Positions 37,161 through 48,074 are shown, numbered from the stretch's first letter. The stretch: 64,000 bases of DNA from Cyclobacterium sp. SYSU L10401 (GCF_010993705.1 NZ_WOFO01000004.1:1-64000); one strand, 5' to 3'. A program made the numbers and translations. The notes: generated by a model from the letters alone, not told the origin.

Positions 37161-38684
37161 TTACTGTTTTTCAGGATAACGGATCACTTCTACATCATTT
37201 TGCTGGATGGGTCCAGGAGAGCTTCTACCTTCCGTTATGAGTTTTTCCAGAAGTTCTTCCATCTGTTTTACCCGCTCGGGTTCCTGGCCGGCCATATTTT
37301 GGGTTTCACCGGGATCAGCAGCCAGGTTGTAGAGTTGTACCGGTAGGTCGCTTTCCCCGGGTGTCCAACCACCTGAACCTGGACCAGCAATGTATTTCCA
37401 GTTCCCATAGCGCAGACCGGGTAAACCACTTAACGAAGTGCTTACAGCATTTTCCCGGACAGGCTTATTGCTTCCCTCAAATAATGGGAGTAAACTGAAA
37501 CTGTCCTCCCCTGCATCTTCAGGAAGCTTGATTCCGATGATCTCGGCCAAAGTTGCCATGAGGTCTGTTTGGTGAACCAATTGATCGGAGACACTTCCCG
37601 GCTGAACCTTTTTTGGCCATCGGACGATAAAAGGAACTCGATGTCCGCCCTCCAGAGCATCTGACTTATATCTGCGAAAGGGTCCACTCGGGAAATGTCC
37701 CATATCCACCAAATCCCCCACCGCATGCATCCGGTCATGGGAGTAACGGGGATCTGCGCTAACTCCGGTGCCAACGTAAGGAGCGCATCCATTGTCGCTG
37801 GTAAAAATCACCAAGGTCTCCCCGACGATCCCGGCAGCTTCTATCGCCCGCATCACCTCACCGACTGCCGCGTCCGTTTGCATTACGAAATCAGCATAAT
37901 CCCCCATTCCACTCCTACCTTTCCACTTCTCGGTCGGGGCAAGCGGGGTATGGGGTGAATTAAGTGCCAGGTAGAGAAGAAATGGACCCTCTTTTTGGTC
38001 ATTAATCCATTCGACGGATTTTCGTACAAAGGCAGGCAATACCTGTTCGGATTCGAAATTTGGGGCTGCAGGTCCTCGACGCCGCTCCTCATTACCTCTG
38101 ATCAGCAGAAGTGATTTTTCAGCGGTAGGCAATTCCGTGAAGCGGTCGTTTTCGATAAACGCATAAGGTGGCATGTCCAAAGAGGCACTGATGCCGAAGA
38201 AATAATCAAAACCGATCGTTGTGGGACCTTCTTCGATGCTTCCTTCCGTTATTGGATCGGGCATTATCATGCCCAAATGCCATTTGCCGATACAGGCCGT
38301 TTCATAACCGCATTTCCGGACCAGGCTGGCCAGAGTCAGGCGGTCTGATGTGATGATCGGCTTGCCAAAACCATTCATCACTCCCTTTTGCAGCCGAGTA
38401 CGCCAATGATAGCGCCCGGTGAGGATTGAATAGCGGGAAGGGGTGCAGACTGCAGAAGACGAGTGCCCATCTGTGAACCACATGCCCTGAGTCGCAAGAA
38501 GATCAATATGAGGAGTAGGTATTTTTCCCCTGTCCGGATTATAGTATTGAACGTCGCCGTAACCCAGGTCATCGGCATATATAATTACAATATTGGGTTT
38601 ATCGTTTTGTCCCATGCAGGAAACGATGGTCAGAAGAAGGCATGCCGCCCCAGCACAATAATTTAATAAAATTGATTTAATCAT
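37161..38684 (-). CDS. Sulfatase (CTPSR), YNP-type paralogue 1
   Basis: A 507-residue predicted lipoprotein (lipobox TIVSC, Cys23). DDLGYGDVQYYNPDRG (38-53), IPTPHID, the formylglycine motif CTPSR (80-84) and RYSILTGRYHWRTRLQKG define a subtype shared with the sulfatases at 41162, 50597 and 52280. GKWHLG and TSDNGCAPY follow. The C-terminal 36 residues differ by one residue from those of the gene at 50597, which shows a recent shared origin. It starts 10 bp after the DUF5703 gene in module 2. Confidence 0.93.
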   Translation of the reverse strand: MIKSILLNYCAGAACLLLTIVSCMGQNDKPNIVIIYADDLGYGDVQYYNPDRGKIPTPHIDLLATQGMWFTDGHSSSAVCTPSRYSILTGRYHWRTRLQKGVMNGFGKPIITSDRLTLASLVRKCGYETACIGKWHLGMIMPDPITEGSIEEGPTTIGFDYFFGISASLDMPPYAFIENDRFTELPTAEKSLLLIRGNEERRRGPAAPNFESEQVLPAFVRKSVEWINDQKEGPFLLYLALNSPHTPLAPTEKWKGRSGMGDYADFVMQTDAAVGEVMRAIEAAGIVGETLVIFTSDNGCAPYVGTGVSADPRYSHDRMHAVGDLVDMGHFPSGPFRRYKSDALEGGHRVPFIVRWPKKVQPGSVSDQLVHQTDLMATLAEIIGIKLPEDAGEDSFSLLPLFEGSNKPVRENAVSTSLSGLPGLRYGNWKYIAGPGSGGWTPGESDLPVQLYNLAADPGETQNMAGQEPERVKQMEELLEKLITEGRSSPGPIQQNDVEVIRYPEKQ

Positions 38685-38694
38685 AACACAATTT

Positions 38695-41148
38695 TTATAA
38701 AAAAGAGGTAATAATATCTTTCCTTCTCGACTCGGGAGTTATGTCTAAGCGGACAATCTTTCCTTCTTTTAAGCTACATTCAACGATAGTATTGCCTGGC
38801 GCATGCAATTTAAAATCTACATCCCAGGCTTTTGGCCAGGCCGGGAACAGCACAAGTTGGTCACCGATGGTCTGCATCAGCATTTCCTGAAGGCCAATCA
38901 TACCCGATCCACCCCAGTTATGATCAGGTACCCAGTCATGTCCTGGGCCCCAGAAAGTGGGGAAACGGCGGGGACTGTCCTGTAGTTTTTTGGTGTTATA
39001 ATCAGCGGCTTCCTGTGTCATGCCCATTCGGGCAAACTGAATTCCATCCTGATGCCAGCTCTGTACTTTACCCTTTCTGAAATCATCTGCTTTTTCATAG
39101 GCATTTTTGAAAAACGGAATCTCTTCATCGCCTAACTGAAATTGGTTAAAAGGGAAAAGTGGGTAAAACTGGGGAAGTTCCTGGTTGGATTCCCTGATCC
39201 AGCTTTTTGCCGGTTTAATCACTTTCAACCCGTCAATTTCCTCATAATCAAAATCAGGAACGCTGCTCAAGAATTCACGATAGTATTTTTTTCTTTCCTC
39301 CGACAGGTACTTTTCATCCAATTCAAGCAGTCCGTTTAAACAAGCCTTGAGTCCGGAAAGTACATCAGCCGGGTTTTCTGCCCCGCGATAAGATTCACAT
39401 GAAGTCGAAGGATAAATGACTAGTTTGCCGTCTTTATCCAGCTCTTTTCCGTTGCGCATTTTCTGGCGTGTACGGTAATGTTCGTCAAAAAATATTAGCG
39501 ACTGCTCGATGAAAGGCATGTATTCAGAAACATCATTACCTGTAAAACGGTGATATTCCAGAATCATATATGAATGTTCAATCTGTGACTCCCAGTGGTA
39601 TGCAATGGCACCATTCGCCATCACTCCTTTTTCTACAGGGTCATTAAAACCGGTGGCTGCATTGGCGCGCGGGTCGCCAAAAGGTATCTCTTCACCCCGT
39701 ATACGGTAATTCTGTTCATTTTGCCAGCCCCAGCCGTCACCAAACGCAATTCCCGGAACACTTGTATATTCGCAATAAACCGCACCTTCGTGCCCAAAAT
39801 GTTTTTTCACCCTGGCCTTTGCGCCCGGCAATCCTTTCCGATACAGTTCAAATTGGGGTAAGATGGCATCAAAATCACCTGACTTTAACATCGGCCAGTA
39901 CAAAAGCCGCTGGTTTTGTGCCGTAAAGACGGCCCCACCCCATTGTCGCCAGTCCGGATCGTGTACCTTCGCTGAATCTACCAGAACCGCATCGTAGGTT
40001 AAGTTACCACCGTTAAATTTGGTAGGATATTTCCCAAAAACGTTTCCGCCGAGCTGGTAACGAAAGAGTTGATAGTTTCGCCCCATTTGCCAAACTGGAT
40101 TTTCTTGATCAGGATTATCGGGTTGAATATAAATGTAACTTCGATTCCAGAAATCGCTCCACCAGTTAACCGCTTTTTTGAATGCTTTCTCCGGTGCCTG
40201 TACAGACAGATCTGCCGTTTTTAATAACCCATCTTTCCAGTCTTCAATTTTCTCCGCTTTTTCAATGTGAGTAGCGATACGAATTTGGTATCTGTTTCGC
40301 GGTGATTCACTTTTCAGTTTCCAAGACTTATAAGGTGTCCCCTGATAAACTCCATCCTCTATCCCATCAAAAACTAAACCCTGGCCTGATAATAATCCGC
40401 CAAAAGTCAACTTTTCTAAGTCATCATTTATTTCATTAGCGAATTCTTCAAGTTCCTGCAATTTGATATAAACTTCAGGAACCAGTTTTTCTTTTGGGTT
40501 TCGGTGATAGAATAAAATCCCATCATCATTTTGCGCAATGATGTCTTTTGAACGGATTACCTTACCTGGATAACCTTCCAGACCAAATGCCCCAAAACGG
40601 CCTTTTCCGAAGGCCAATTCCTTATCTTCCGTACGCCAGCTTTCGTAAGCAACATTAACATCCACTTTTTTCGCCGATTCTATCTCCACATGAACAACCG
40701 GACTAAATACATCCGTCCAAAGTTTGATCTTGGTATTATCCAGTTCATCACTTTCCGATTCAATTTCAATGTAACCATCTTGAAGTTTTAGTTCTTGTTG
40801 AAATGAATTGCCTTTAGCGAACGGATTTGGATTAATCTGAACACGGAACCGACCCAGTTTCAGGTATTCTCCGTTTTCACTCAGGCTGCCGCTTCTTTGA
40901 ACGTAGAAAAGCAAATCCCCATTTTCCACCCACACATTACAACCGATATCTCCTCCGACCAGCGGCATGGATTCGGAAGCATTTTTACTTTGGGTATTCC
41001 AGGTGATCGTGTAGGGATTCGGAATTTGTTTCCATTCCGTTTCAGGACTGCAAGCCATGTTAAAAGTAAGATATCCCAGACTCAGTAATACGAAAACGAA
41101 AGGAGCCCTTCTTTTAAAAAACAGGGAAATGATATTCTCATTATTCAT
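38695..41148 (-). CDS. DUF5703/GH95-like glycosidase, lipoprotein
   Basis: An 817-residue protein. A signal with lipobox-like NMAC (Cys33) is followed by a DUF5703-type beta-sandwich (SMPLVGGDIGCNVWVENGD, then LLFYVQRSGSL). A six-hairpin (alpha/alpha)6 barrel follows from about residue 330 (WWSDFWNRSYIY; GRNYQLFRYQLGGN; SWHQDGIQFARMGM). The order resembles GH95, the alpha-L-fucosidase/galactosidase family, but the catalytic residues cannot be confirmed by eye. It lies between two YNP-type sulfatases in module 2 (13- and 10-bp gaps), so it probably trims the desulfated sugar chain. The activity remains inferred. Confidence 0.82.
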   Translation of the reverse strand: MNNENIISLFFKRRAPFVFVLLSLGYLTFNMACSPETEWKQIPNPYTITWNTQSKNASESMPLVGGDIGCNVWVENGDLLFYVQRSGSLSENGEYLKLGRFRVQINPNPFAKGNSFQQELKLQDGYIEIESESDELDNTKIKLWTDVFSPVVHVEIESAKKVDVNVAYESWRTEDKELAFGKGRFGAFGLEGYPGKVIRSKDIIAQNDDGILFYHRNPKEKLVPEVYIKLQELEEFANEINDDLEKLTFGGLLSGQGLVFDGIEDGVYQGTPYKSWKLKSESPRNRYQIRIATHIEKAEKIEDWKDGLLKTADLSVQAPEKAFKKAVNWWSDFWNRSYIYIQPDNPDQENPVWQMGRNYQLFRYQLGGNVFGKYPTKFNGGNLTYDAVLVDSAKVHDPDWRQWGGAVFTAQNQRLLYWPMLKSGDFDAILPQFELYRKGLPGAKARVKKHFGHEGAVYCEYTSVPGIAFGDGWGWQNEQNYRIRGEEIPFGDPRANAATGFNDPVEKGVMANGAIAYHWESQIEHSYMILEYHRFTGNDVSEYMPFIEQSLIFFDEHYRTRQKMRNGKELDKDGKLVIYPSTSCESYRGAENPADVLSGLKACLNGLLELDEKYLSEERKKYYREFLSSVPDFDYEEIDGLKVIKPAKSWIRESNQELPQFYPLFPFNQFQLGDEEIPFFKNAYEKADDFRKGKVQSWHQDGIQFARMGMTQEAADYNTKKLQDSPRRFPTFWGPGHDWVPDHNWGGSGMIGLQEMLMQTIGDQLVLFPAWPKAWDVDFKLHAPGNTIVECSLKEGKIVRLDITPESRRKDIITSFL

Positions 41149-41161
41149 GACTTTTATATAC

Positions 41162-42706
41162 TTATGGTGCTTTAAATTTTGAAAATTGATTATTATCTCC
41201 AGCTATCAGGATTTCATTACTGTATCCCTTCCGTTTTTGGCGGGTTAAAAGGCTTGTAAGTTCATTGATTTTCTTGGGATTATCCAGTACCAGGTTGACT
41301 GATTCGTTGGGGTCATTTTTGAGATCATACAACTCATTTTTTCCTACGGTTTGGTTTCCGTTCAATAATAATTTCCAATCTCCCTGTCGAATGGCAAAAT
41401 CACCACCATAATTTTGCATGATTAATGAATTTCGAGCTTCCCGATCATCTTTGGCCGTAAATAGAAAATCATAACTGTCTTCCCCACTGCCATTTTTTAC
41501 GGGTTCTCCAACAATTTTTGAAAAGGTGGTATAAAAATCGGTTTGGCATACCAGCCGATCCTCAACCGTGCCAGCTTGCAATTGATTAGGCCAGGAAACG
41601 ATAAAAGGCACCCGGTGTCCTCCTTCATAAAGCCCTCCTTTGTAACCGCGGAGGTCCCCACAACTCTTATGGCCATAATCTTTACCATCGTCACTTACCC
41701 GCGTAGCCCCATTATCACTTGTAACGATTAGGATGGTATTATCTTCAATTCCTAACCTGGCCAATGTTTTCATGATTTCTCCGACACTCCAATCAAATTC
41801 AGCGACCATATCCCCCCTTTCACCGGCTTGGCTTTTCCCTTTGATAAAATCCGGAGGGGTGCAAGGTCTATGGGGAGAGACGGTAGGAAAATAAAGAAAA
41901 AAAGGCTCATCGGGATTTTCCGTATGAGCGGTGGTTATAAAATTCATGGCACTTTCGGTGAGATCAGGACCGACTTGCCTGTCGTCCCATCCGTCAACCA
42001 TCCAACCCTCATGCACCTCTGAAGCGGATACCCCTTGCCAAAGTGGTACTTTTGCCTCTCTCCAAATATCTGGAATGCCCAAAGCAAAATCATTTTCAAT
42101 AAAACAATGAGGTTCCATATTATGTCCCGCGGCAGAGACAAAGGAATAATCAAACCCCAAATAATTAGGCCCGTTATAAATGGGGGCAGAAAAATCGACA
42201 TCCCTGGTCCCGTTCAATCCACTGAAATGGTAATCCTTTGGATTAACAAAAGAAATTTGGTCCTTTTGAAGAAAATTCATCCCTAAATGCCATTTCCCCA
42301 CCACACCGGTTTTATATCCATGATTCTTGAGTAAGGAGGCAAGGGTCTCCCTCTCCAAAGGGATAAGCGGATCATCATAACCGGACCACAAAACCCCCTT
42401 TTTCAGGCGAGATCGCCAACAATACCGACCGGTCAAAATACCATATCGTGCCGGGGTACATACCGAGGCGGCAGCATGGGCATCCGTATACCTTACACCC
42501 CATTTACTTAATTCGTCCATATTGGGGGTCGGTATTTTGGATTCGGGATTATAACAGCCCGGATCGCCGTAGCCCATATCATCGGCCACGATCAATACAA
42601 TGTTGGGCAAATTTCGGTTTTCAATTCCATCTGCCTTTTGACCTTGACATCCGATGATATGGATGCACAGTATTAAAAAGACCAGAAGATCATATTTCAA
42701 GTTCAT
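41162..42706 (-). CDS. Sulfatase (CTPAR), YNP-type paralogue 2
   Basis: A 514-residue predicted lipoprotein (lipobox HIIGC, Cys20). DDMGYGDPGCYNPESK (42-57), IPTPNMD, the formylglycine motif CTPAR (83-87) and RYGILTGRYCWRSRLKKG place it in the same subtype as the genes at 37161, 50597 and 52280. GKWHLG and TSDNGATRVSDDG follow. It is the first enzyme downstream of the module 2 SusCD pair, after a 237-bp gap that could hold its own promoter, and is followed by the DUF5703 enzyme. Confidence 0.93.
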   Translation of the reverse strand: MNLKYDLLVFLILCIHIIGCQGQKADGIENRNLPNIVLIVADDMGYGDPGCYNPESKIPTPNMDELSKWGVRYTDAHAAASVCTPARYGILTGRYCWRSRLKKGVLWSGYDDPLIPLERETLASLLKNHGYKTGVVGKWHLGMNFLQKDQISFVNPKDYHFSGLNGTRDVDFSAPIYNGPNYLGFDYSFVSAAGHNMEPHCFIENDFALGIPDIWREAKVPLWQGVSASEVHEGWMVDGWDDRQVGPDLTESAMNFITTAHTENPDEPFFLYFPTVSPHRPCTPPDFIKGKSQAGERGDMVAEFDWSVGEIMKTLARLGIEDNTILIVTSDNGATRVSDDGKDYGHKSCGDLRGYKGGLYEGGHRVPFIVSWPNQLQAGTVEDRLVCQTDFYTTFSKIVGEPVKNGSGEDSYDFLFTAKDDREARNSLIMQNYGGDFAIRQGDWKLLLNGNQTVGKNELYDLKNDPNESVNLVLDNPKKINELTSLLTRQKRKGYSNEILIAGDNNQFSKFKAP

Positions 42707-42943
42707 GGATTTTGATTAATTTTCGTTGTAATTTACTAGGCATCACTGATTTATTTCAGGTTAACCTTTCCTCCCACAATCAAATATTTTTTTTGGAGTT
42801 GAATTCAAAAACATGGCTGTCCTCCACCGTGGAAATATCCATAAGTGCTGATTTCTCCTAAAAGTTAGGATCAATGCACCCGAGAAGTCCTTATTTCCGA
42901 AGATCCCAAATACATTGATCCACCGATACCAAGTCCGATATCA

Positions 42944-44596
42944 TTAGAAATACCCAGGGTTTTGGGTCAATTCAGCTTCGGTATTGGTTTCAATCTCTCT
43001 AAAAGGAATCGGCCACAAATTTTGATGGTCTAAAATATTGTCGCCTGTCATGGTATTGTATCTTTTTACTCTATCAACCAATAAATTTAACCTCATGAGT
43101 GTGAGCAACCGCAATTCTTCCCAACACAATTCCCTGGCTCTTTCGTCTAGAATGTAATCGATATTCACCTCTGCAGCAGAAACAGGATTGGCATTCGATC
43201 TTTCCCTAACCACATTTATATCTGCCGCTGCACTGGCCATATCCCTTTTGCCCAAATGGGCTTCCGCTCTCAAAAGATAGGTTTCCGCTAAACGAAATAT
43301 GTAATTATCTGTCATCATATCATTGGATTGGTTGTTCAAAAGTCCTGATTCTGCATTCAGTACAAACTCATCGGGGAAATTGTTGATGGGTGCAATTTTG
43401 GCAAAAATGACGTTCCACCAGCGATCCCAGATATTGGGGAAATTTGAAATGGCACCGCTTTCCACAATGTACTGCCCAAAATATTCGGAATTGGGATTGG
43501 TGGCTTTAATATCTCGAATAATGTTATGCTCTGAATTTCGGATATCATTGTCAAAATCACTTTCCCAAACCTCATCCATCAAAAAGGGAGTAGGTGCAAA
43601 CCAGCCGATCCCTCTGCCTCCATACTGATTCATAGGCCCTGTAAACAAACTTACCCCATCGGGATCGGATAATTGCCAGTATAGGGGTACAAGAAATCTC
43701 GGCCAGCCTATGCTCGTTCCTCCTCCCTCTACCAAATATTCAAATTGGCTGACCCAAATCCCTTCCCGGTTACCGCTGGATCTATTTTGATTGTTCCTGC
43801 GGAACAGATCCCAATACACATCTCCCGGTTCATTCATTCTGGAACCAAACCTTTCTGTCATTAAGTGGAAATTTGGGTCGTCAATGACTCTGGTGGCTGC
43901 TGCTATTGCGTCATCCCAATTTTCTAAAATGACATATACTTCGGACATCAAGTGATCCGCGACAGCTTTGGATATACGGCCTTCTTGAGGAACTTCATTG
44001 ATTCCAGGTAAATGGGTAGACGCAAAGGTTAAATCGCTAATAATCTGCTGAAAAACCTCTTCACGGCTGGCACGAACAAAGTCCCTTTTGGGTTCCTGGG
44101 TTTCTTCCAAAACGATGGGTACTCCCCCATACATTATACCTAAGGTTCGATAGGCAAATGCCCTGAAAAACATGGCTTCAGCTTTAAATTCATTGCGTTG
44201 CTCACTGCGAGTAAAAACCACACTTTCATCTTCGATCCTTTCTATGATCACATTGGCATCGAAAATAATCCGATACAAATTGGACCACATATTCTGGACT
44301 TGCCCAGTAACAGGTGTAAGCCTATCAGCGTAAAGATTCAATTGATGGGTTGGGTCAATAGCATCAACAGCCACATCGGTAGGATAAAACATGGATCTAA
44401 CCGTTAGATCATTTACCTGATAAAGGTCATTGTGTACATTTTCATATAATCGGGCAATAGCTGCATTAAAATCACTGGGATTCGTAAAAGAATTGGCCGG
44501 TGAATAAAAATCAAGGGGCTTTTCCTCCAACCAACTATCGCTACAAGATGATGTAAATAAGAAGAAGGTTAATATATAAATATATTTTATTTTCAT
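42944..44596 (-). CDS. SusD/RagB family outer-membrane lipoprotein (module 2)
   Basis: A 550-residue surface glycan-binding lipoprotein; lipobox TSSC with Cys18. SusD landmarks are AEAMFFRAFAYRTLGIMYGGVP, the RAEAHLGKRDMASAAADIN helical hairpin and the C-terminal DERARELCWEELRL motif. It starts 12 bp after the SusC stop, with which it forms the uptake complex, and ends 237 bp before the first module 2 sulfatase. It has low similarity to the SusD proteins of modules 1 and 3, so the three modules probably bind different glycans (inference). Confidence 0.94.
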   Translation of the reverse strand: MKIKYIYILTFFLFTSSCSDSWLEEKPLDFYSPANSFTNPSDFNAAIARLYENVHNDLYQVNDLTVRSMFYPTDVAVDAIDPTHQLNLYADRLTPVTGQVQNMWSNLYRIIFDANVIIERIEDESVVFTRSEQRNEFKAEAMFFRAFAYRTLGIMYGGVPIVLEETQEPKRDFVRASREEVFQQIISDLTFASTHLPGINEVPQEGRISKAVADHLMSEVYVILENWDDAIAAATRVIDDPNFHLMTERFGSRMNEPGDVYWDLFRRNNQNRSSGNREGIWVSQFEYLVEGGGTSIGWPRFLVPLYWQLSDPDGVSLFTGPMNQYGGRGIGWFAPTPFLMDEVWESDFDNDIRNSEHNIIRDIKATNPNSEYFGQYIVESGAISNFPNIWDRWWNVIFAKIAPINNFPDEFVLNAESGLLNNQSNDMMTDNYIFRLAETYLLRAEAHLGKRDMASAAADINVVRERSNANPVSAAEVNIDYILDERARELCWEELRLLTLMRLNLLVDRVKRYNTMTGDNILDHQNLWPIPFREIETNTEAELTQNPGYF

Positions 44597-44608
44597 GACA
44601 AATAATGG

Positions 44609-47600
44609 TTAAAATTGAACATTCAATCCCAAGGTAAAGGTCCTCATAACTGGTAGTCCTGCCACCAGCCCTGTTCCGGTTTCGGGATCCCATCCCTCCC
44701 AATTGGTCAGGGTAATCAGGTTTTTGGCACTTAGATTTACCTTCAGATTACTGACTTTCCATTTTTCGAGGAATCCAGGGTCAAAAGAATAGGCCAATGA
44801 AATATCTTGGAGTCTTATAAAACTTCTTTGGTCATAAGGTCTAGCTTCGAAACTTGATGGCGTATCCAATCTTCTGTATTTTGCATTGGGGTTTTCAGGC
44901 ATCCAATAATCAAAAGGCATGGCATTGGAGTAGGTAAGTTGATCCCTTTTGAAAAAGGCTCCTGAAGCGTAGGGACTTCCGTCGGCATAATAGAAATCAC
45001 TCCCCCCCTGAATGGAATTGATAAACACATAAAGGGATAGATTTTTATACTTTAGGGTATTTCCAATCCCAAACCGATAGGAGGGGTCCCGGTATCCAAG
45101 GATTTTCCTGTCATTCGGTGTAATGATACCATCATCATCCACATCATTTAACTTATAAGTTCCTGGAAAAAATCCTTGTGGGACTTCATCTTCCAGCTGC
45201 CACATACCGACCACCTCGTAATCAAAAACAACATTCTGAGGTTCTCCAATAAAAAGTTGGTTGGTAACAATATCATCTTCCACTCCATCATTATCATTGT
45301 CTACTCCTAAAATAGACTTAATTTGGTTTCTATTTCTGGTGAAATTTAGAGTAGACTGCCAGGAAAAATCTCCGGTTCTAACCAATTCCCCTGTGAGAGA
45401 AAATTCAATACCATAATTAAAAACTTCTCCGATATTAGTGGCAATATTAGAAAAACCAGTTGTTTGAGGAATCTGGATATTGTAAAGAATATCTTCGGTG
45501 TTATTGTTGTAATATTCTATATTCCCAAACAATCTGGAGTTCAACATATCAAAATCAACTCCTAAATTAAGTCCGGTAGTGGTCTCCCAGGCCAAATTTG
45601 GATTTGCCATGGTGGTAATCCATTGTCCAATAGTTGCCGATCCCCCGTCACCAAACACCCTGCTGGGGGCAGCGTTCATTCTTGCCTGGGTTTCATACCT
45701 TCCCACACCCCGCCTGGCAGTCTGCCCGTAAGAGGCCCTTACCTTAAGGAATTCTACAATATCGGCGGTAAAAAATCCTTCTTCACTAAGTACCCAGCCA
45801 AGGGCAACAGATGGGAAAATTCCAAATTTGTTGTTCTCTCCAAAACCAGAAAACCCATCCCTTCGTAGGGTAGCCGTTAATAAGTACCGATCCTTATAAC
45901 CATAAAGGATTCTTCCCATACTATACAAACTCGTCTCTTCTTCAGCTCCTGAATTAATGACGTTCAGGGAGGGGTCACCTGCTTGCATTCGATGGAACCC
46001 CAAAGTAGGGTTTGCGAAATTTTGCGCAGCAGTGTTGGTGAAACTGGTTTGTATTTTTTCAACACCGTACAAAAAGGTCAAACTCAACCTATGGTCGTCT
46101 CGAAAGGTATTGTCATAACTAAAAATATTATCCAGAATATAACTGTAGTAATGATTGGAGTTTTTAAATCCTGAACCAGTAAAATTAGCCCCATGGGGGT
46201 CAAATTGATTGTGGGTATTGTTTCTGTAATTATGACCATAATTTACCCGATAATTAAAGCCCGGTAAAAATGGGAGTTTTACATCAAAATGGAAATTGCC
46301 AAATAGATTAATTCTTTTGTTTTCATCCTCTCTCTCAATCTGCATAAAAGGATTCAACCATGAACCCTCAGGTTGAGGGATAAATTCCCCATTTTCGTCA
46401 TAAATGGGTGCAAAAGGCTGCAAATGAAATATATTTTGAACAGATGGGGAATGGCCTGAATAATCACTCGAGGTCAAAAAGGTCTCCATCCCAAAATGCA
46501 ACCATTCCGTGATTTTGGTATCAAAGTTTGCTGTGAGATTTATTCTATTGAAAAGATCATTTTTTATAAAGCCTTTTTGATCTGTAATCCCAGCAGCTAC
46601 AAAATACCCTGAATTTTCTGTCCTACCCCTTATGCTTAGGTCATGTGTGTGGATATGGCCATTTCCTGTAAACATTCCCCACCAATCATTATCCAAATCG
46701 TTTTGAAAGCCCTGTGAAAGATCATTGGTTTTCAAAAATGGGACAACCGTAAAGTCTGGGTTCGTTTGCAGATAATCTGGAGGCAGTCGGCTCTGTTCCC
46801 AATAAATATGAGGTAAAAATTCTTTGTTTTCAGCGGTATTCCTGGGCCGTATATTTTTTGTTGGCACTTGAACGGTATACTGGCCGGAATAATTGATAAC
46901 AGGCTTACCCATATCAACTCCCTTTTTAGTAGTAAGCAATATAACACCATTTGCTGCCTGGGAGCCATAAATAGCCGCAGCACTCCCATCTTTCAGCACT
47001 TCTACTGACTGGATTTGGGCAGGGTTTATATCGATGATATTTCCCCGGTAAATTATGCCGTCGAGCACTATCAATGGGGCATTGTCTCCCGCACTGCTTG
47101 AAATCGTATTTTGTCCCCTCACTTCAATCCTTGGATCTTGACCGGATCGGGTGATGGCCCCTACGTTTAGTCCCGGTATCCGTCCTTGCAGCGACTGAAG
47201 CACACTGACATTCGGTAGTTCAAGTTGTTGTTCCACATCAACACTTGCAATGGCCCCGGTTAAATCCCTTTTTCGCACAGCTCCATACCCCACCACCACT
47301 ACTTCTTCCAGCGATGCCTGATCTTCTACCAGCGTAATGGAAAAGTTACTTTGATTCCCCACCGTGATGCGCTGAGATTCATAGCCGATAAAGGAAACCA
47401 ATAATACAGCTCCTTCCTCCGCATCCAAACTGAATTTTCCATCGATGTCGGTCGCCGTGCCTGTATTGGTTCCTTCTACCAGCACGGTAGCCCCGGGAAT
47501 GGGCTCCCCGTTTTCATCGGTTACGGTTCCCCTTATTTCTACCGCTACGGTAGAAACGGACACAACGGGTTTCTCCTGTCCTTTTCGGTCCGCCTTTACA

Positions 47601-47947
47601 TGGATATTATGGTTTATTTGCTTGAAATCCAATCCGGATTGTCGGGCTATCTCCACCAATACCTCATAAAGGCTTTGGTCCTTGTCCTCAACGAAAATGG
47701 GAGGCAAACTCCTGACTTCCTTTGTAAGATAAACAAAGGTGAAATCGGATACTCCTTCAATCTTCTTGAATGCATCCTTGACCGGGACTCCTTCCAGGGG
47801 CAGCCTGACCACCACCTCTTCTATACTTTTGATCTGGGCATTGCCATTCGAGGCAACTAAAAAGCCCATGGTCAAACACTGGAAAAGAAAAGCATAGGTA
47901 AATAATTTGCTCATGCGTATAACATGCCTAAGTATAAGATTTTTCAT
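44609..47947 (-). CDS. SusC/RagA family TonB-linked outer-membrane protein with STN domain (module 2)
   Basis: An 1112-residue TonB-dependent transporter. Signal peptide, STN domain (about 45-115), carboxypeptidase-like domain (IRGTVTDENGEPIPGA), TonB-box-like SLEEVVVVGYG, plug (LKDGSAAAIYGSQAANGV) and a barrel ending in TLGLNVQF follow in order. With the SusD encoded 12 bp downstream it imports oligosaccharides. The STN domain should signal to the FecR encoded upstream (174-bp gap containing a + strand terminator). The carboxypeptidase-like block is nearly the same in the module 3 SusC, also at the DNA level. Confidence 0.96.
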   Translation of the reverse strand: MKNLILRHVIRMSKLFTYAFLFQCLTMGFLVASNGNAQIKSIEEVVVRLPLEGVPVKDAFKKIEGVSDFTFVYLTKEVRSLPPIFVEDKDQSLYEVLVEIARQSGLDFKQINHNIHVKADRKGQEKPVVSVSTVAVEIRGTVTDENGEPIPGATVLVEGTNTGTATDIDGKFSLDAEEGAVLLVSFIGYESQRITVGNQSNFSITLVEDQASLEEVVVVGYGAVRKRDLTGAIASVDVEQQLELPNVSVLQSLQGRIPGLNVGAITRSGQDPRIEVRGQNTISSSAGDNAPLIVLDGIIYRGNIIDINPAQIQSVEVLKDGSAAAIYGSQAANGVILLTTKKGVDMGKPVINYSGQYTVQVPTKNIRPRNTAENKEFLPHIYWEQSRLPPDYLQTNPDFTVVPFLKTNDLSQGFQNDLDNDWWGMFTGNGHIHTHDLSIRGRTENSGYFVAAGITDQKGFIKNDLFNRINLTANFDTKITEWLHFGMETFLTSSDYSGHSPSVQNIFHLQPFAPIYDENGEFIPQPEGSWLNPFMQIEREDENKRINLFGNFHFDVKLPFLPGFNYRVNYGHNYRNNTHNQFDPHGANFTGSGFKNSNHYYSYILDNIFSYDNTFRDDHRLSLTFLYGVEKIQTSFTNTAAQNFANPTLGFHRMQAGDPSLNVINSGAEEETSLYSMGRILYGYKDRYLLTATLRRDGFSGFGENNKFGIFPSVALGWVLSEEGFFTADIVEFLKVRASYGQTARRGVGRYETQARMNAAPSRVFGDGGSATIGQWITTMANPNLAWETTTGLNLGVDFDMLNSRLFGNIEYYNNNTEDILYNIQIPQTTGFSNIATNIGEVFNYGIEFSLTGELVRTGDFSWQSTLNFTRNRNQIKSILGVDNDNDGVEDDIVTNQLFIGEPQNVVFDYEVVGMWQLEDEVPQGFFPGTYKLNDVDDDGIITPNDRKILGYRDPSYRFGIGNTLKYKNLSLYVFINSIQGGSDFYYADGSPYASGAFFKRDQLTYSNAMPFDYWMPENPNAKYRRLDTPSSFEARPYDQRSFIRLQDISLAYSFDPGFLEKWKVSNLKVNLSAKNLITLTNWEGWDPETGTGLVAGLPVMRTFTLGLNVQF

Positions 47948-48042
47948 ATCTTTACATGGTTTATTTTGGCTATTGTGTAAATGGTTGAATAAACGGGCAT
48001 CGGGTACTGATTAGCGTCAAATGGCCCGATGTTTTACTACTT

Positions 48043-48074
48043 CCGAAGGTGTTACAGCACCTTCGGTTTTTTTT
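48043..48074 (+). terminator. Plus-strand intrinsic terminator between fecR and susC (module 2)
   Basis: A perfect 9-bp stem (ccgaaggtg/caccttcgg), a 6-base loop and eight T. Both flanking genes are on the minus strand. In that direction the stem is preceded by A and not followed by T, so it acts on a + strand transcript. Confidence 0.85.
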